NCBI GenBank assembly: GCA_049890215.1
Contig: JBMHBX010000038.1
Location: 1-64,000 of the forward strand
DNA length: 64,000 nt
Direction of reading: 5' to 3'
Source: UBA685 sp049890215
GTDB lineage: Bacteria > Pseudomonadota > Alphaproteobacteria > Puniceispirillales > Puniceispirillaceae
Shown here: positions 8,355 to 16,211 of the stretch, piece by piece
How positions within the stretch are numbered: the first letter of the stretch is position 1
Layout of the letters: every line of letters starts with the position of its first letter
Made by a program: the position numbers and the translations under genes
Notes under the pieces: model-generated
The model's database searches: none
What the model saw: the letters and a program-made list of their open reading frames with translations, nothing else
Told to the model about the DNA's origin: nothing

Positions 8355-8892
8355 ATGATGCTTTTTCTGACGGGGCGGGCGGTGTTTTGGTGCCTGTATC
8401 AAAAGCTTCCCAGCCTTCGCCATTGAAACAATCAACACCTAATTGTGCCAGAACATAGGGGAAATCTACCATCACCCAATTATCCACAATTTTGCCATCC
8501 ACCACTTTCCAGAAATCCATATAGCGGATTTCAACTTGTTTGCCTGTCGGGGCAATTCCCATAAATTCACCTGAATGTGTTGCTTCCTGGCGGCCAAAGG
8601 CAGCTGCCCATTCACCCATATATAAGCGTGCCTCATCTATGCATGTCTTATCTGAAAAGGCTGCCTGAAATGGCTTTTGCCAATTATCCTGAAATTCGCG
8701 CAAGCCCTGTTTTGTGCCGCATCCCTGATTGCCCATCCACCGAAAGCTTGTTGAGAAAAACTCGCCAATATCTGCAATGCGGTGATCATTAAGACCATCC
8801 ACCATTGATTCGATGACAGCTTTGGTCTCACTTGTTTTTGACAAATCTGTATCACGGCTAAGCACCGCTTGTTCTGGTCTGGACCCCTTCAT
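8353..8892 (-). CDS. Single-domain SnoaL/NTF2-like protein (paralogue 3)
   Basis: 179 aa, one SnoaL/NTF2-like domain (about residues 20-155) with a Pro/Thr-rich tail. The shared cassette is very clear: MDFWKVVDGKIVDNWVMVD followed by QLGVDCF, the same layout as the C-terminal domains of paralogues 2 and 4. It overlaps the upstream permease gene by the ATGA type (8889-8892), so it is made together with the importer. A single-domain version next to two-domain paralogues suggests domain duplication within this locus. No function can be assigned from the sequence. Confidence 0.75.
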   Translation of the reverse strand: MKGSRPEQAVLSRDTDLSKTSETKAVIESMVDGLNDHRIADIGEFFSTSFRWMGNQGCGTKQGLREFQDNWQKPFQAAFSDKTCIDEARLYMGEWAAAFGRQEATHSGEFMGIAPTGKQVEIRYMDFWKVVDGKIVDNWVMVDFPYVLAQLGVDCFNGEGWEAFDTGTKTPPAPSEKAS

Positions 8893-10046
8893 CCTTTAAC
8901 AGCTCCTGCAGTTAGACCAGATACAATCTGGCGTTGGAAAATCATGACAAGCAAAAACAAAGGCGCGGTAATAGACACTGCCGCCGCCACAGCTTCGACT
9001 TGATCTGTGGTGGTTGTCTCGCGGTTAAAATACCCGGTGATGGCAGGCACCATTGTTTGGTTTTGCGCATCCAGCAACAGGCTTGTGACAAGAAAATCAT
9101 TATAAGCCAGTAAAAAAGAAAACAGTCCGGTCGTGATAACACCAGGCCACATGACCGGCATAATCACCCACCGAAAGGCCTGAAAATGGGTGCAACCATC
9201 AACGCGCGCTGCCTCATCAAGCTCAGTTGGGATATTCTGGAAAAAAGAGCGCAGCATCCAAATGGTAAATGGCTGATTAATCGCAACAAGCACAAAAATC
9301 ACAGCCCATGGTTGTCCATAGAGGGTTGGTGCTGAGGCGCCAAATAAAGGTTCTAAAATTTCAGCGGAATTAATAAAAAAGGGCAGATAGCCGGCAACAA
9401 GCACAGAATGAGGCAATGCCCGAAAGACCAGAGCAGTGATCAAAATCCAAAAGGCAAACATGGTGCCTGCCCGCGCAAGGCCATATCCGGCAAGTGTGCC
9501 AACCGTCAAAGAAATGCTTGTCACTCCGGCGGTCACAATAAGCGAGTTCACAAAATTCTGATAAAAGGCATTTTCAACCCATACAGCCTGATAATGCTGA
9601 ATGGTATGGCCAATAATGCCTTTGCCAAGAGGCCCTGCCACCTCATTCAAAAAGCCTGTGATGATTGGCAGTAACACAACGAAAACCAACAAAAAGCCAA
9701 TCGCAAACACACTTGCCCCGACAAGCCATCCAAATGCCAAATAGCCTTGCGGTGTATGGGTGCGCACTTGGGGTGCCAATATTTTTGTTGCAAAGCGATA
9801 AGCGCCATATAAGGTGCCCCCGCCAAAGATCAGATCGATCAATGACAGACCCTTGCCATTTGCCAATGTGGTTGGCCCGAACATTACATGAAACGGATTT
9901 TGCGCAAAAGAATCAATGGGCTCTTTGAAACTCAATATCGCAATCCATAAAATCGGAAAGGCAGCGATTAGGCACCACAGAGATAAAAAGGATCCTGATA
10001 AAAGGCGCAGGCTAAGAGGTTGTTTGAACAGCGTTGAGCGTGACAT
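8889..10046 (-). CDS. Carbohydrate-type ABC permease, MalG-like, enlarged
   Basis: 385 aa, about 100 longer than typical MalG/UgpE permeases. The C-terminal half is standard: EAA loop around residues 280-300 (PTELDEAARVDGCTHFQAF) and the final membrane spans. The extra length is near the N-terminus (about residues 50-150), where a loop and at least one additional hydrophobic stretch (ASVFAIGFLLVFVVLLPI) separate the first membrane span from the core. The ATG at 10046 overlaps the stop of the preceding permease gene as TGATG and has AGGAGG nine bases upstream, deciding the start. It pairs with the MalF-like permease, MalK-like ATPase and binding protein of this operon. Confidence 0.88.
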   Translation of the reverse strand: MSRSTLFKQPLSLRLLSGSFLSLWCLIAAFPILWIAILSFKEPIDSFAQNPFHVMFGPTTLANGKGLSLIDLIFGGGTLYGAYRFATKILAPQVRTHTPQGYLAFGWLVGASVFAIGFLLVFVVLLPIITGFLNEVAGPLGKGIIGHTIQHYQAVWVENAFYQNFVNSLIVTAGVTSISLTVGTLAGYGLARAGTMFAFWILITALVFRALPHSVLVAGYLPFFINSAEILEPLFGASAPTLYGQPWAVIFVLVAINQPFTIWMLRSFFQNIPTELDEAARVDGCTHFQAFRWVIMPVMWPGVITTGLFSFLLAYNDFLVTSLLLDAQNQTMVPAITGYFNRETTTTDQVEAVAAAVSITAPLFLLVMIFQRQIVSGLTAGAVKG

Positions 10047-11071
10047 CAGATACGCCCTCCTGTGAAGTCTTTCCAAGTGCGCCGTAATAAAGGCGCCAGT
10101 AATAAAACGATCCCAAGCATTGTGAGCATCGCGCTTGCAGAGGCGCGGCTGATAGACCGGTTGCCTGAATCATCAGGTGTAAGGAAATCATAAGTCAGCC
10201 ATTGCAGTGAGATAACATGAGCTTGCGATGAAAATCCGACTATCTCTTCAAATGCGCGATAGCTGTCCATCAGGTGAATCAGGCTGACAAAAATAATCAA
10301 CGGCATGATATGTGGCACAATCACAAAGCGTAGACGCTCAAAGCGAGAGGCGCCATCAATGATGGCTGATTCAATTGTATCCTGATTGACTGTTTGTAGC
10401 CCTGCATAAAAGACAACAAAGGCAAAAGGCGCCACATGCCAGACGCGATAAAACAGCATTAAAATCTCAATCGTCCATCCTTGTGCAAACATGGCGATAT
10501 CTCTGCCAAGATACCATTCAAGCCCGGCAGTCAATATTCCATCGCCAATAAATAGCCAGCGAATAGATAAAGCGCCAATCACAGGTGTGATGATAAAAGG
10601 CAATAAAGAGATAAATATCACCGGCCCTTTCAGCGATTTTGCCGCATTATTTACAGCAAGCGCAATGGCAAGCCCAATACCAAGAACCAGTGGCAGGGTG
10701 ATAAGCGTAAAGGTGATGGTAAAACGCAAGGCCCGCCAGAAATCGATCAACATCAAATTATGCCAGCTTGCCTGTGCAAGGGCCGTTGCAGCTTCTCCAA
10801 GTTCCAGGACTTTTTGATAAGAGCCAAGGCCAACAAATTCTGTCTGGGTAACAATCCTGCCATTTTCATCAAGAACAGGGCGTGTTTCAACCTTGGTCAC
10901 ACATGTTTGGCCGGTAAAGCCGGGTGTGCATGTTTCCACTTCAAACCGCTCAACCACAGGCTTTGTGATCTGAAAACTTTGAATAAAGACTGTTGCCAGT
11001 GGTAAGGCGATGAAAAGTAACATCATGGCAACAGACGGGCCAACAAAGGCCGCGAACGTCTTTTTGTTCAT
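10046..11071 (-). CDS. Carbohydrate-type ABC permease, MalF-like
   Basis: 341 aa inner-membrane permease with a first membrane span at about residues 10-32 and the binding-protein-dependent transport core from about residue 110. The EAA loop is at roughly 235-260 (ESAIIDGASRFERLRF). Between span 1 and span 2 is a short extracytoplasmic loop of about 60 residues with a cysteine pair (CTPGFTGQTC) that could form a disulfide, unusual for this family. The ATG at 11071 has AAGAGAG at the right distance; a TTG one codon earlier is less likely. It follows the binding-protein gene after a terminator-like hairpin at 11122-11152. Confidence 0.88.
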   Translation of the reverse strand: MNKKTFAAFVGPSVAMMLLFIALPLATVFIQSFQITKPVVERFEVETCTPGFTGQTCVTKVETRPVLDENGRIVTQTEFVGLGSYQKVLELGEAATALAQASWHNLMLIDFWRALRFTITFTLITLPLVLGIGLAIALAVNNAAKSLKGPVIFISLLPFIITPVIGALSIRWLFIGDGILTAGLEWYLGRDIAMFAQGWTIEILMLFYRVWHVAPFAFVVFYAGLQTVNQDTIESAIIDGASRFERLRFVIVPHIMPLIIFVSLIHLMDSYRAFEEIVGFSSQAHVISLQWLTYDFLTPDDSGNRSISRASASAMLTMLGIVLLLAPLLRRTWKDFTGGRI

Positions 11072-11117
11072 CAATCTCTCTTATGACGGCGGTTAAGGTT
11101 GTTCAAAATACGCTAAT

Positions 11118-11155
11118 AAAAGGCAAAGGGCAGGACATGCTGCCCCTTGCTTTAT
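11118..11155 (-). terminator. Hairpin with T-rich tail between binding-protein and permease genes
   Basis: On the minus strand AGCAAGGGGCAG pairs with CTGCCCTTTGC around a short loop (11 pairs with one G.T), followed by CTTTTATT. It lies in the 102-base gap after the binding-protein gene, inside the operon. It most likely acts as a partial terminator or 3' mRNA stabiliser that keeps binding protein in excess over permeases. Similar hairpins follow the binding-protein genes at 30093 and 37691. Confidence 0.65.
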
Positions 11156-11173
11156 GATTTGGCTGACAGCGCC

Positions 11174-12391
11174 TTACAGGACGCCAGCTTCTTTCGCAGC
11201 TGTTGTGTAATCAGCTTCGATATCTGCTAATGCAGCTTCTGCGCTTTTCTCACCTGTTAGGAAAGCAGCAATGCCATTGCCCAAAGCGGTGTGCATTAAG
11301 CTCATCTGCTTTGAGGCCGGATATGGCTTGGCACCATTGGCAGCTGTGGCAAAGGCACCTGCTGCAGTGGCTGTTGGCTCATAGCCATCGATTAGCCATA
11401 CAGCGGCATCATTATTGGCTTTGACCATTTCTGTATCAATGCCTTCCATCACGACCTTAAAGGCATTTTCAGCTTCAGCATCAGAGATGTTTGAGGCAAT
11501 CACGATACCATCCCACCACAATGTTGAGGCAGGGGTTGCGCCGCCTGCCACTGTTGGTGCTGCTGACATTGTCACCTTGCCGACAACTTGTGATTCATCA
11601 GCGTTATCCATCGCAGCTGCGCGTGAAGCCCACAGATTTGCCATGGCAATTTTGCCTTGTTGGAACTGCTGCTGAACATAAGTTGAATCAGATACAAGAT
11701 ATTCTGGATCCATATATTCGGTCAGTGCTTTCATCATTTCAAGCGCTGCGACACCATTCGCATTATTGATTGATGGTGTCAGATCGCCATTAAAGAATTC
11801 ACCGTCATATCCCATATACATATTGACGAATTCTTCAGCCAGATTCCAACCTGACTTAAATGTGCCACCTAGCGGATAATCCACAACACCAGCTGCCTTG
11901 ATCTTCTTTGCGGCGGCCAAAACTTCTTCATAAGTCTTTGGCTCAGCGATACCAAGATCTGCCAGAATATCATTACGGTACATCAAATGCTGGGCATTTA
12001 CCATCATGGCAATGGCCATGATTTTGCCATCGATACGGACAAGCTGATTTGGCTTTAACTGGCCGCCATGCTTGGCAACAAGGTCATCCAGCGCACGGAT
12101 TGAGCCGGCATCGACCAATGGCACAGCTGTTGAGTTAGCCACACCACCTACATGATATAAAGATGGGCTTGCCGCAAACGCTTCTGGCTGCTTCAAACGG
12201 AATTCCTGATCAAGCTCTGCTTCGACATTGCCGCATTCTGCCATAGCAGATGTGACAGCTTTCCATGCTTCAAAGCCAGCTGATAGTGATTTCACAGTCA
12301 TTGTGTTGTTGAATCCACAAGCTGCAAAAGCACCGCTGCTCATCAATGACAGGGCACCTGCCATGATTGTTGTTTTCAAAATGGTACGCAT
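11174..12391 (-). CDS. Periplasmic sugar-type (MalE/UgpB-like) substrate-binding protein
   Basis: 405 aa with an N-terminal signal peptide (basic MRTILKTTIM, hydrophobic core, AFA-like cleavage site near residue 24). The remainder is a cluster-B/CUT1-type extracellular solute-binding fold. The start at 12391 is set by GAGGGAGA upstream and by the signal peptide beginning there; an upstream in-frame start at 12454 would bury it. The protein delivers the solute to the two permeases encoded downstream. Sugars, sugar acids and polyol-like compounds are usual ligands of this class; the surrounding enzymes do not settle which. It is the second gene of the operon, after the ATPase. Confidence 0.9.
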   Translation of the reverse strand: MRTILKTTIMAGALSLMSSGAFAACGFNNTMTVKSLSAGFEAWKAVTSAMAECGNVEAELDQEFRLKQPEAFAASPSLYHVGGVANSTAVPLVDAGSIRALDDLVAKHGGQLKPNQLVRIDGKIMAIAMMVNAQHLMYRNDILADLGIAEPKTYEEVLAAAKKIKAAGVVDYPLGGTFKSGWNLAEEFVNMYMGYDGEFFNGDLTPSINNANGVAALEMMKALTEYMDPEYLVSDSTYVQQQFQQGKIAMANLWASRAAAMDNADESQVVGKVTMSAAPTVAGGATPASTLWWDGIVIASNISDAEAENAFKVVMEGIDTEMVKANNDAAVWLIDGYEPTATAAGAFATAANGAKPYPASKQMSLMHTALGNGIAAFLTGEKSAEAALADIEADYTTAAKEAGVL

Positions 12392-12463
12392 TTTTGGTTT
12401 CTCCCTCTTGGCCACTTTGACATTTACCAAATCTTGTGCTGTGTGAACGCCCAAGATGTGGTG

Positions 12464-12503
12464 GTGATGCTCGCGATAGGCGAGACGCTGGTCACAGCAT
12501 CAC
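12464..12503. repeat. Nested inverted repeat between ATPase and binding-protein genes
   Basis: An outer 8-base inverted repeat (GTGATGCT / AGCATCAC) encloses an inner hairpin CTCGC-GATAG-GCGAG. The outer arm overlaps the last codons of the ATPase gene. There is no T-run, so it is not a standard terminator; a role in RNA processing or in stabilising the binding-protein message is possible. Confidence 0.4.
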
Positions 12504-13561
12504 GCATCATCAAGCCTTGTCCCTGTCTTTTTATCAAACAGGTGACATAATCTTGCAGGGACATGAACGCTGATCTCATCAGCGATCTCTGCCCGGAAAT
12601 CTTTTTCTGTTTTCACAGCGACCAGACCATTGCCGACTCGTAAATTCAGCATGGTTGCCTCGCCCAGTAATTCTTGTGTGTATAATGGCGCGGTGATGGC
12701 AGCCTCGCTCGCTTTGCTTGTTGCGACACTCACATCTTCTGCCCGAAAGCCCAGTATCACATTGCCATCTGGCCCTGACAGACCTGTGACTTTCATATTC
12801 TGGGTTGTAAAGACGCCTGATTTTAACTCACCTTCAATCAGGTTCATGGCCGGGTTGCCAATAAATCCGGCAACAAAACTATTGGCCGGCTTGTCATATA
12901 TCTCAGTTGGTGAGCCAACTTGCTGAATAACGCCCTTATTCATAACCACAACACGATCAGCCAGTGTCATCGCTTCAATTTGGTCATGCGTAACGTAGAT
13001 GGTGGTCACCTGCAATTCATGCTGCAAATGTTTGATTTGCGCTCTGGTAGACACACGCAATTTGGCATCCAGATTGGATAAAGGCTCATCCATCAAAAAG
13101 ACATTCGGCTCTCTGACAATGGCTCTGGCAAGGGCCACTCTCTGGCGCTGACCACCTGATAATTCAGCAGGTTTACGGTGCAGAAATTCACCAAGCTCAA
13201 CCATATCAGCGGCGCGGCGCACGCGCTCATCATGCGAGGCAGTATCAACTTTGCGCACCTTCAGCGGAAAGCGGATATTTTCATACACATTCATATTGGG
13301 ATACAAACCATATGACTGGAACACCATCGCCACGTCACGATCTTTGGGTTCCAGATCATTAATGATCTGCCCGTCAATGGCGATTTCACCATCAGTGATA
13401 CTCTCAAGCCCGGCAATCATACGCATTGTGGTTGTCTTCCCACAGCCAGATGGCCCCAATAAGACTAAGAATTCCTGATCAGAGATTGTCAGATTGAAAT
13501 TATCAACACCAACAAAATCACCCCAGCGTTTCGAAATATTGCGCAATTCAATTTGTGACAT
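12500..13561 (-). CDS. Sugar ABC transporter ATPase, MalK/UgpC-like
   Basis: 353 aa. Walker A GPSGCGKTT at about residue 35-43, ABC signature LSGGQRQRVALARA near 135, Walker B VFLMDEPLSNLDA near 155, switch His in YVTHDQIEAMT near 190, and a C-terminal TOBE-like domain (about 235-353) usual for CUT1 importers. It energises the importer encoded by the next genes. It is the first gene of the 12-gene operon, so the operon promoter should lie in 13562-13750. The ribosome site before the ATG is weak (GGTGAATC). Confidence 0.93.
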   Translation of the reverse strand: MSQIELRNISKRWGDFVGVDNFNLTISDQEFLVLLGPSGCGKTTTMRMIAGLESITDGEIAIDGQIINDLEPKDRDVAMVFQSYGLYPNMNVYENIRFPLKVRKVDTASHDERVRRAADMVELGEFLHRKPAELSGGQRQRVALARAIVREPNVFLMDEPLSNLDAKLRVSTRAQIKHLQHELQVTTIYVTHDQIEAMTLADRVVVMNKGVIQQVGSPTEIYDKPANSFVAGFIGNPAMNLIEGELKSGVFTTQNMKVTGLSGPDGNVILGFRAEDVSVATSKASEAAITAPLYTQELLGEATMLNLRVGNGLVAVKTEKDFRAEIADEISVHVPARLCHLFDKKTGTRLDDA

Positions 13562-13772
13562 GATTCACCATTTTTTGTGACAAGGTATTTTGTGAGACAC
13601 CCTTTGTAGGTTCGCCTTTCGCTTTGCCGGCAAGCATGATTGGCACTCCTACAAAACAGGTTTTGCATACCTAGTCAAAAATGCTAGACTTTTGATCCTG
13701 TTCTTGACAAGGTTTTTTTGTGCGAACCGCAGAAATTCTTCTAAAACAAAAATGACGATTGAGGCGATTGAA
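13562..13772. promoter_or_regulatory. Divergent promoter region with an imperfect palindrome
   Basis: This intergenic region separates the minus-strand importer operon from the plus-strand NTF2-like/amidohydrolase pair, so it must hold both promoters. It contains CAAAAC-AG-GTTTTG (13652-13665), extended to 7 of 8 matching bases per arm (TACAAAAC / GTTTTGCA), a candidate regulator site. A TTGACA at 13704 could be a -35 element for the plus strand, but I cannot see a convincing matching -10. Confidence 0.35.
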
Positions 13773-14762
13773 ATGGAACTATCTGAAAAACAAGGGATTT
13801 TTGAAGGTTTGCAACAGCTTGTCAGTGTCGCTGACGCTGAGCTTGAAATGGTGGCAGAGCAAATTCTGGCAGACAATGTTGTGTTTGATATCGCTCATCC
13901 TGTGAATCAGCTTGTCGGGCGCAAGGCGGTGCTTGACGGGTTTTACAGGCCGCTTCGTGCGGCGCTTGCGTACACAAGACGGCGTGATGAAATTTTCATC
14001 TCAGCGGCTAACCGGCGCGATTTTGGCGGTGACTGGATTAGCGCTGTGACTCATTATGTCGGCAATTTTAACGCCTCTCTTTTTGGCGTGCGCCCGCATC
14101 ATTCATGCGTGTTTTTGCGCTCTGGTGAATTTTATCAGATTGAAAATGGCAAGATCATACTGGCAAGGCTAATCCCTGATTTTATTGATCTTATGCGTCA
14201 GGCAAGGCGCCTGCCTATCAAAGAAATATTGGGGACTGAAATTTTATTCCCAGGGCCTGCCACACATGATGGTGTTATGCCGCAAACAGGAGATGGTGAG
14301 GCCTCATTAGATGTGGTTGAGGGCATGCTTGGTGATTTGCATGTCTTTGATCCGGACTCATTCGAGTCAAAATCCCAAACAGGTGATGATGGCTATTGGC
14401 ATGATGACATGTTGTGGTATGGCCCGTGCGGTATTGGGTCCAATTACCGGTGGGATGGGTTTGTCAAAGATCACAGAGAATCATTTTTGCGCGCCTTTCC
14501 TGATCGCCAAGGCGGCAATCATTATTGCCGCATAGGGGAGGGACATTATGCGGCTGTGTCAGGATGGCCCTCTATGACGATGACCCATCAGGCAGATTAT
14601 CTGGGTATCAAAGCCACCGGCAGGGCGATGACATTGCGCGTGATGGATTTTTACCGTGTCGCTGATAACAAGATTATGGAAAATTGGGTATTGCTTGATT
14701 ATGGCGAGCTTTTTGAACAGATGGGGTTTGATATTTTTGCCGCCCATCAGGAAATGGAGTAG
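13773..14762 (+). CDS. Tandem SnoaL/NTF2-like domain protein (paralogue 4)
   Basis: 329 aa from the ATG at 13773, which has GAGG eight bases upstream; ATG 13752 would add seven residues. Two SnoaL/NTF2-like domains, about residues 5-145 and 165-320. The second carries MDFYRVADNKIMENWVLLD and QMGFDIFA, matching paralogues 2 and 3, and MLWYGPCGIGSNYR matching paralogue 2. It is transcribed away from the main operon together with the amidohydrolase gene 3 bases downstream. Function unknown; close similarity to the other paralogues says it works on the same or a related compound. The four genes together account for about seven NTF2-like domains. Confidence 0.75.
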   Translation: MELSEKQGIFEGLQQLVSVADAELEMVAEQILADNVVFDIAHPVNQLVGRKAVLDGFYRPLRAALAYTRRRDEIFISAANRRDFGGDWISAVTHYVGNFNASLFGVRPHHSCVFLRSGEFYQIENGKIILARLIPDFIDLMRQARRLPIKEILGTEILFPGPATHDGVMPQTGDGEASLDVVEGMLGDLHVFDPDSFESKSQTGDDGYWHDDMLWYGPCGIGSNYRWDGFVKDHRESFLRAFPDRQGGNHYCRIGEGHYAAVSGWPSMTMTHQADYLGIKATGRAMTLRVMDFYRVADNKIMENWVLLDYGELFEQMGFDIFAAHQEME

Positions 14763-14765
14763 CCT

Positions 14766-15632
14766 GTGCGGATTGATGCTCATCACCACTTATGGGATTT
14801 GGCCGCGGTACATTATCCGTGGTTGATGGACAAAAACACAACTCGTTTTTTTGGCGACCCTGCGCCTATTGCACGAGATTATTTATTGCCGGAATTTACA
14901 TCTGATGCCAAAAAATGCGGCTTTACCGCCTCTGTCCATATTCAGGTCGGCGCTGAAGATGGCGTGGCTGAGGCAAAATGGGTGGATGAAATAGCAGGCC
15001 AGTCAGACTGGCAGATGAAACAGGTTGCCTTTTGTGATCTGGCAGCTAACGACAGGTCTGCCACATTGGATATATTATGCGCCCTGCCATCTGTTGTTGG
15101 TGTGCGCCAGATAATTGGCCGCGCGCCTGGTGAAGATGCTGCTACAGGGACGCAAAAGCTGATTGCCTCTGAGGCTTTTTTGCAAGGACTGCAAGACATA
15201 GCTGACAGGGGCCTTAGCTTTGATTTGCAATTACTGCCAGAATTAATGGAGCCGATGGCCGCATTATTGGCACAAGTCCCGCACTTGCCTGTTGCCTTAT
15301 GTCACGCAGGCTCACCTTATGACAGAACGACCACCGGCATTGATAAATGGGCGACATCATTAACCGCATTATCATCCCTGCCCCAAGTCACGGCAAAATT
15401 ATCAGGTCTTGGCATGTTTGCCCATGGGTGGGTTGCAGATGATTTCGCGCCGATTGTGAATGAAGTGATAGCGCAATTTGGGCCATCTCGTGTGATGTTT
15501 GGCTCTAATTTTCCTGTCTGCTCATTAACATCTGATTATGATGGTCTGAAACAAGCTTATGATCATCTGATCCCGCAACAAATGCAGGATCAGATTTATG
15601 GCCACACAGCCGCCGCTTTTTATCGTTTTTAG
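14766..15632 (+). CDS. Amidohydrolase-family TIM-barrel hydrolase (COG3618, lactonase-like)
   Basis: 288 aa with a GTG start three bases after the preceding stop. The metal-binding HxH motif is at the N-terminus (DAHHHLWD), a second His lies in VALCHAGSP (about residue 180), and the C-terminal motif reads MFGSNFPVC, where many amidohydrolases have Asp rather than Asn; Asn does occur in this subfamily. COG3618 contains L-fuconolactonase, rhamnonolactonase and 4-sulfomuconolactone hydrolase, so hydrolysis of a lactone formed by one of the dehydrogenases in this locus is a reasonable guess. It overlaps the convergent PcaC-like gene by 4 bases at the 3' end. Substrate unknown. Confidence 0.85.
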   Translation: MRIDAHHHLWDLAAVHYPWLMDKNTTRFFGDPAPIARDYLLPEFTSDAKKCGFTASVHIQVGAEDGVAEAKWVDEIAGQSDWQMKQVAFCDLAANDRSATLDILCALPSVVGVRQIIGRAPGEDAATGTQKLIASEAFLQGLQDIADRGLSFDLQLLPELMEPMAALLAQVPHLPVALCHAGSPYDRTTTGIDKWATSLTALSSLPQVTAKLSGLGMFAHGWVADDFAPIVNEVIAQFGPSRVMFGSNFPVCSLTSDYDGLKQAYDHLIPQQMQDQIYGHTAAAFYRF

Positions 15633-16015
15633 CTCTCAAGAAGGCCGCGTTCCACAAGGACTTTGCGCGCCACTCTGAAACATTCAAGCGCTTGGGGCAC
15701 ACCACAATAAATGCCTATCACATGGATGATGGCTCTGATTTCCTCAGCAGATACGCCGTTTGTGACCGCGCCATTGCAATGAATTTCCCATTCATGCATT
15801 TTGCCAAGTGCCCCGATCATCGCCAAATTCATCATAGAGCGTGTTTTGGCATCAATGGCCTCATCTCCCCAACCAAATCCCCAACACCATGCGGTCATGG
15901 CTTCTTGGAAAGGGCGTGTGAATTCATCTGCGGCGGCCAGATTTTTTTCAACATATTCTGCGCCTAATGTTGCTTTACGTTGTGCCAGACCTGTATCGAA
16001 TAATGAATCATCCAT
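15629..16015 (-). CDS. Carboxymuconolactone decarboxylase (PcaC)-like protein
   Basis: 128 aa, the normal PcaC length. The AhpD-like all-helical core is recognisable (KTRSMMNLAMIGALGK, EIRAIIHVIGIYCGVPQA). The CxxC pair of true AhpD peroxidase adaptors is missing; a single H-C (EIHCNGA) remains, as in decarboxylase-type members. Lactone or muconolactone chemistry would fit with the neighbouring COG3618 hydrolase, but no beta-ketoadipate genes are near. It is convergent with that gene and alone on its strand, downstream of a 196-base gap, so it should have its own promoter there. Confidence 0.8.
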   Translation of the reverse strand: MDDSLFDTGLAQRKATLGAEYVEKNLAAADEFTRPFQEAMTAWCWGFGWGDEAIDAKTRSMMNLAMIGALGKMHEWEIHCNGAVTNGVSAEEIRAIIHVIGIYCGVPQALECFRVARKVLVERGLLES

Positions 16016-16160
16016 TTATGACCTCACCTTTTTTCTGATTGTGATTGCGCGCTGTTACCGGCGCCAAGATTTTTTCCTATATGAGACGCATTCATTTGCC
16101 TGATGCAAGGACAAATCAGCAAAAAATCTGTTACATAACGAAAAGCGTTGCATAAGAGTC

Positions 16161-16194
16161 TTGTCAGACAAAGCAGTTAAGCTCACACTGACAA
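16161..16194. repeat. Inverted repeat upstream of the M19-like gene
   Basis: TTGTCAG (16161-16167) and CTGACAA (16188-16194) form a 7-base inverted repeat 18 bases before the start of the M19-like operon. The spacing (20 bases between arms) fits a hairpin in the leader or a dimer-binding site. It lies in the gap shared with the divergent PcaC-like gene. Nothing else recognisable was seen in 16016-16211. Confidence 0.3.
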
Positions 16195-16211
16195 TAGTTG
16201 TTTGACTGGTT

